64,000 nucleotides of DNA, from NCBI GenBank assembly GCA_028554645.1, contig JAQOOI010000070.1, forward strand, positions 558,001-622,000, read 5' to 3'. The stretch's first letter is position 1. Every line of letters starts with the position of its first letter. The DNA comes from Omphalotus guepiniiformis. Taxonomy: Eukaryota; Basidiomycota; Agaricomycetes; Agaricales; Omphalotaceae. The position numbers and the translations under genes were made by a program. Shown piece by piece: positions 59,224 through 64,000 of the stretch. Below the pieces are notes generated by a model, which was given only the letters and a program-made list of their open reading frames with translations, searched no databases and was not told where the DNA came from.

Positions 59224-61658
59224 ATGTTTCTCGCTCGACGTACTGCATTGGGACCCAAATATCTCGTTACAACGCGTGGCTTATCCCGCAGAGCTACTGA
59301 TGTTCTTGCTGCATTGAATCTGCCAACCAAAGGCGACGTTCACGGTGTTTTTGACGGTCAATGGAAGGGCTCTGGAAATGTAATCGAGTCTGTGTGTCCT
59401 ACTACGGGCGAGGTTCTTGCACGCATTAACACGGTACGGATTGCTATGATTATGTCTTGCACCTGGGTGGAATGAAGTATTGAGATCTGTATAGGCTTCG
59501 CCCCTCGAGGCTAAGGAGGCTCTTCAGAAGACGCGCGAGGCATATATCTACTTCCGAAGTACAAGATCTACACTCTTGCTGTCACTCTTGGTATCTCAAT
59601 CGTCAGTGTAGATCTTCCTGCACCTCGTAGAGGAGAAATTCTACGACAAATCAGAGAGGCACTTTCCGCTAAGGTCGGGGGTACATGACGAACTACCAGA
59701 CCTCAACTGACAAGTCTCCACCATTCTAGCGCGAGGAATTAGGTGCTCTCATCTCCTTAGAAATGGGAAAAATTCAGTCTGAGGGTGTGGGAGAGGTTCA
59801 AGAATTTATTGACATTGTACAGCCTTTCGCCTTGCCTTCGTTACCTGAGTTTCTCACTGATCTTCCTGTGTTCTTTGTAGTGTGATTATGCCGTAGGTTT
59901 GTCCAGAATGATGAACGGCAGAGTGGTTGCGTCAGAGCGACCTGGACACTCCATACTAGAAGGTATGGCTCTATGTGTGTATCCCCGTCAAAATATTCAC
60001 ATGGAATTCAGTCCCAAATCCTCTCGGTGTCGTTGCCGTCTTGTCCGCTTTCAATTTTCCGGTGGCAGTCTATGGGTGGTGAGGCTTCCAATTTTCCTGA
60101 TCCGCGGCGGTTTCTTGAGGACCCATGTTTGTCCTAGGAACCTTGCACTTTCTCTCGCGGCCGGCAATGCGACAGTGTGGAAACCTTCCCCTACCACACC
60201 TTTGTGTTCTATTGCGGTAACGTCAATAATTGCGAGAGTATTAGAGCAGAACGGTGTCCCAGGCGCTGTCGCTGGCTTAGTCACTGGTGGACAGCAAGTC
60301 GGTGAAACCATCGTGCAGAGCAGCGATGTTGAGCTTGGTGAATGCTTTGTCCTATCGCCTGCAGTTCTCTGCTCATCTGCTCATTTATCTTAGTATCATT
60401 TACTGGTAGCGAGCGGGTCGGTCGGATTGTGGGGCAAACAGTTGCTTCTAGATTCGGAAAGGTAATTCTAGAGCTGGGTGGGAACAACGGTAGGCATCTT
60501 CTACTACCCTTGGCGAGCATTGAAGACTGATAAAAGTAATTGTTCCAGCTTCGATTGTCATGCCTGATGCAGATCTGTCACTGGCGGTACCGGGAGTTTT
60601 CTTTGGTTCTGTAGGGACTGCGGGGCAGCGATGTACCTCAACTCGTCGTCTCTTCCTTCATCGTAAGGTAGCATCTGAGTTTATTGATCGCTTAAAGAGA
60701 CTTTACGTCTCGGTCAAACCTGGGGACCCACTAGTAAAGACAACTTTGCTCGGACCTATGCACACCAAAGCTGCCGTCGAAATCTACTCTAGCGCCATTG
60801 ACTACCTGCAGTCGATTGATGCTGACATATTAGTAGGGGGCAAGAGAATCGAAGAGTCTCCCTTTGATGCTGGTAACTTTGTACAGCCAACACTTTCTCT
60901 TCATAAATCATTCGATAAGACGGATCGAATCTGGAGCACGGAGACTTTCGCTCCAATCCTGAATGTTGCTGTTTTTGACGAACTCGAAGAAGCGATTGAG
61001 TGGAACAACGCTGTCCCTCAGGTATAATATATCTTCACTCTGCCCGACAAACACGTCATTCAATTTTCTTCAATACGTAGGGTCTATCCAGCAGCCTATG
61101 GACTCGCGATATTAGGAATGTGGGGAAATGGATTGGGCCTAGCGGATCAGACGCCGGTATCGTGAATGTGAGTCTCGTTCTGTCTATCTCACGTGCAAGC
61201 GCATACGTTAACACATTACCTCAGGTGAATGCAGGGACATCTGGTGCCGAAATTGGGGCTAGCTTGTGAGAGACCGTTTCTATCTACCGAAAACACCTGC
61301 ACTGACATCTCGCATCCAATGTGTCTCAGCGGCGGTAATAAGGTAAGTAGCGCTATCAAACTGTCTTCAGTCCGCTTACCACTTGCTTGACCGCTGGCAA
61401 TTCATAAATCCAATTTCTACAGAGTACAGGATGGTGAGCGTTGTACTTATCAACAGCCGGGTCGGTACCGCCCTAACACATAAGACAGGGGTAGAGAGTC
61501 TGGTGGCGATGCATGGAAACAATATGTTCGCTGGAGCGCCTGTACAAGTACGCATCAAAAAGCTCACCGATTTTGGGATGGCAATACTAACAACTTTAAC
61601 AGTCAATTTCTCCGACGCAGCACCACTTGCTCAAGGTGTTAGCTTCAGCATCGACTGA
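59224..61658 (+). CDS. Aldehyde dehydrogenase, ALDH7 type (aminoadipate semialdehyde dehydrogenase-like)
   Basis: About 13 exons splice into one frame of roughly 525 residues. The ATG at 59224 opens an Arg/Ser/Leu-rich start ([20 protein letters not shown]) that fits a mitochondrial presequence. Landmarks: [75 protein letters not shown] (catalytic Glu region), [13 protein letters not shown] (catalytic Cys), ETFAPILNV and [20 protein letters not shown]. The final exon reads [16 protein letters not shown] with LAQGVSF, which is characteristic of the ALDH7/antiquitin branch rather than generic ALDHs. That branch oxidises alpha-aminoadipic semialdehyde in lysine degradation and betaine aldehyde. 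No broken junction was found. One intron (near 59545-59605) needs a distal acceptor to keep frame. Confidence 0.88.
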
Positions 61659-62281
61659 GGAACACGTGAAGTAGGTAACTCGTCCCCGTTTGCCGAGAAC
61701 ATTGTTTGAGGCCCATCATTCACGACCTTAACCTATCACAGCGCGATCCCAACAGTATAGGGTAAGGGTGACTAGGTCGTGTACGCTGTTTCTGCTAGAG
61801 CCTACCCCGTATGTTTCTTTTTTTGATGACCATGATCCGACATCAGTGCATTCGCTATCAATATTATATCATGTCAATTGTCGCACTGTTTAGCAGGGGG
61901 AAAAATAACAGCATGGCATATATCAAGTTCGTCTGTTCATCAACAACCAGAGCAAAAAAGGACAACTGTGGGAGCTGAAAAGAGCTGCGACGAGGTCGAA
62001 AAGATCTGATTGCCGTTTGGGGATCTGTACGGTTAGAGCAACGTTTCCAAGGGCTCGATGTAGAAATGCCAGATTGATTGTATTAATATTTATACCCATC
62101 GAGATGCAGTGCCTCTCAGAAATCCCATCACAAGTGATGCCGACTTATAAGCCGACTCTTTCTTTCAAACATCTTCGCTAATTTTCTCCCTTCTTTTACG
62201 CCGTGCTAAAGCGGTCAAGTGTCGGTTTCTCAGCTTCTTTGCATCCTTCCTCGTCCCCCTCTCCATTTTCCAATTCTTCTT
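61659..62281. promoter_or_regulatory. Upstream region of the last gene
   Basis: No gene. Pyrimidine-rich sequence (62155-62275) precedes the ATG at 62282, typical of a fungal leader. Confidence 0.4.
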
Positions 62282-63943
62282 ATGTCAATCGCCGACGATC
62301 TTCCATGGCCCGAACTAGGCAACGTTTCGCGAGGAGCAACTCGTGGAAACCAAGGGCAAAAGGGTGTACTTGGTCCTCCAGACCGTGACGGTCGGTGCAC
62401 TCTCCAGCTCCGAGTACAGCCTGGGGTGCTCGCTGTAAAATTAAACCGTCAAGCTAGTGAATGGTATAGAACTCTTGATAACGAAGTCAATCGCGCCTTA
62501 AAGCTTACAAAAACATACTGGCGAAAAGCTCGGAGGCGTCAAGACTACGATGCGCGTGCGGATCAGGATCATATGGAGTTGCATGAGTGGCTACAGCAGT
62601 TGAAGGATAAAACGATGTCGCATTTGGAGCTTCTTATGCAGAAGGGTGATATACAAGGGCCGCCTTATAATATGCCAGACGACATTGAGTTGACATTTCT
62701 GCGGAAATTCATCGAGCGGCAGGCGTCTGGTATACCTCACAACCCCCGCTTACGGAACAGCGGCGAGCAAGCATATGTTATTCGTGACCATTCGGTCGAT
62801 TCGGGGTCACCAGATCCTTCAGACCACAGCTATATGGATCAAAGATCACGAACAGGAATTGGTGAGTACTCCTAGTATTCCTACCAGGGGATATTTGGAA
62901 CCTGACCGATGGTACAGACGGACCAAACGGGCATTTACCATTATCGCGACCTACAGACTCGCCGAATTTAAGAAACCCCGAATCCTTAGCACAAGAAGCA
63001 AGTGCATCTAGTTCGTGATTCATGTTCCCGATTTGTTTCATCTTCACTGATGTCCTAGTAGAGCAAGCACTGCAAATGACTCGTGCAACATTGGCGCGGG
63101 CACAAAAAGATACTCAGGACGCGTTCTTGAGATACACGGCGTGTTTGGATGCTGAACGCCAAGCACGGCAGTCGGTAGCAGCTGCAGAGAAGAGAAGAGA
63201 CGATATCAGTGAGTCGTTTGTACTACTTGAGTTTCGGTATTTCAATTCTGACTATAGAAATAGTGGGTGCACTGCTATCAATGAATTCAGTTGGTATGTT
63301 ATCCTGCCGAGTTCATACCTGTCGGAGATGTTTTAAGACCTGTACAGTAGAACAACGTTCGAGACAGTCGTCGGTATCACTGGAGGAAGCGCAGGCCGCT
63401 CAAGCTCTAGCAAGATATCATACGGAGGTGCGCAGTGCTGTTGATATGCCTTTGAACCGACTGAATTAGGTATAGGCTCAGAATGCGGCTGATCTCAAGA
63501 ACCGATCGAATGCAAAGCCGATGGAGTGGGCAGATGCCGACCCCCAAGGCATGTATGCAACTGAGCCCATGACTCACTTGGAGGTTAGTGTGCGCCCTTG
63601 AACCCCGAAAGATCCATCTCATCCCTATACATCAGGACCACACTGGCAGAGGACTCGTCCGAAAGCACTCACGCAGCTGGGAGAATGGTGCGCATATGCA
63701 AGGTAGGGAATGGTGTACTTGTCGTTTGATTTATTTCGTATGCTCAAAGCTGTTCATATGCAAGATCCCCAGTACGGCTGCGAGGTACTTGGGCCTCCCC
63801 AGTTGAGGTCTCCGTCGATTAATTCCGATTTTCAGGATCTCACAGCTTTGCCTCCAAGAAAACGTATACATCATATGATGCCCGGGTACGATGTCATGAA
63901 CAATGCAGCTCTTCAGGCGCAGAACATGACTCTACAACCATGA
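62282..63943 (+). CDS. Unrecognised multi-exon protein with charged helical segment
   Basis: The ATG at 62282 (MSIADDLPWPELGN) starts a first exon of 193 codons ending at 62861; a frame extension to 62219 lacks an ATG. Exon 1 contains a basic/acidic helical region (LDNEVNRALKLTKTYWRKA, HEWLQQLKDKTMSHLELL). Exon 2 (from about 62898) reads GDIWNLTDGTDGPNG. A further exon (63058 onward) is a strong coiled-coil candidate: EQALQMTRATLARAQKD, DAERQARQSVAAAEKRRDD. The 3' exons are approximate and end QAQNMTLQP at 63943, with PRKRIHHMMPGYD nearby. The resemblance ends at composition; no named domain was found and no function is proposed. Confidence 0.5.
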
Positions 63944-64000
63944 TTCACTCTTCCTGTGCTCCTCCTGTATTTTGACGAATTATTATGATATTTATGCCAC

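Noticed and set aside
1..64000. CRISPR array, bacterial operon or prophage
   Set aside because: No spaced palindromic repeats, ribosome-binding sites or phage genes; the dense short introns show nuclear fungal DNA.

Overview
The window looks like nuclear DNA of a mushroom-forming basidiomycete (Agaricomycetes). Nearly every recognisable gene is split by 45-80 bp GT-AG introns. Single-copy eukaryotic genes (IRE1, ZPR1, JIP5, ALDH7) lie next to lineage-restricted families, a DUF1680/GH127 enzyme and an intron-containing Tc1/mariner-type transposon. All gene models were spliced by eye from the raw sequence, and reading-frame continuity across introns was the main test.

Positions 1-15.7 kb hold an accessory cluster. 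Two families that I cannot name are interleaved: 'X' (intronless, about 500 aa, two copies on +) and 'Y' (three exons, about 230-250 aa, acidic Ser/Asp/Glu tail; four complete models or near-complete copies plus one relic, all on -). Y3 and X2 are divergent and share a 384 bp promoter region. The cluster ends on the right in an exon-dense GH127-like gene. On the left it holds a broken copy of that gene's 5' end fused to a Y relic. A 561 bp terminal-inverted-repeat element sits inside the cluster, and a second copy lies at 54.5 kb.

Positions 16.3-20.4 kb are a complete 4.07 kb transposon with 305 bp terminal inverted repeats and a TA target duplication. It carries an intact 330 aa DDE transposase and, converging on it 36 bp away, a 599 aa four-exon passenger protein of unknown function.

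Positions 21.4-23.6 kb hold an FAD monooxygenase. Two homologous 3-4 kb units in opposite orientation follow at 23.8-27.7 kb and 49.5-52.7 kb. Each encodes the same 72 aa two-exon microprotein behind a conserved TATA box. Between them lie a Ser-rich secreted protein, a short-chain dehydrogenase, ZPR1, an acidic nuclear protein, a caleosin-like protein, a 5.8 kb gene-poor stretch and the unfolded-protein-response sensor IRE1.

Positions 55.6-64 kb are ordinary: JIP5/WDR55 (60S ribosome biogenesis), an ALDH7-type aldehyde dehydrogenase and an unrecognised protein with a charged, probably coiled-coil segment. The strongest candidates for something undescribed are the two-gene transposon, the X/Y cluster, and the inverted pair of microprotein units.
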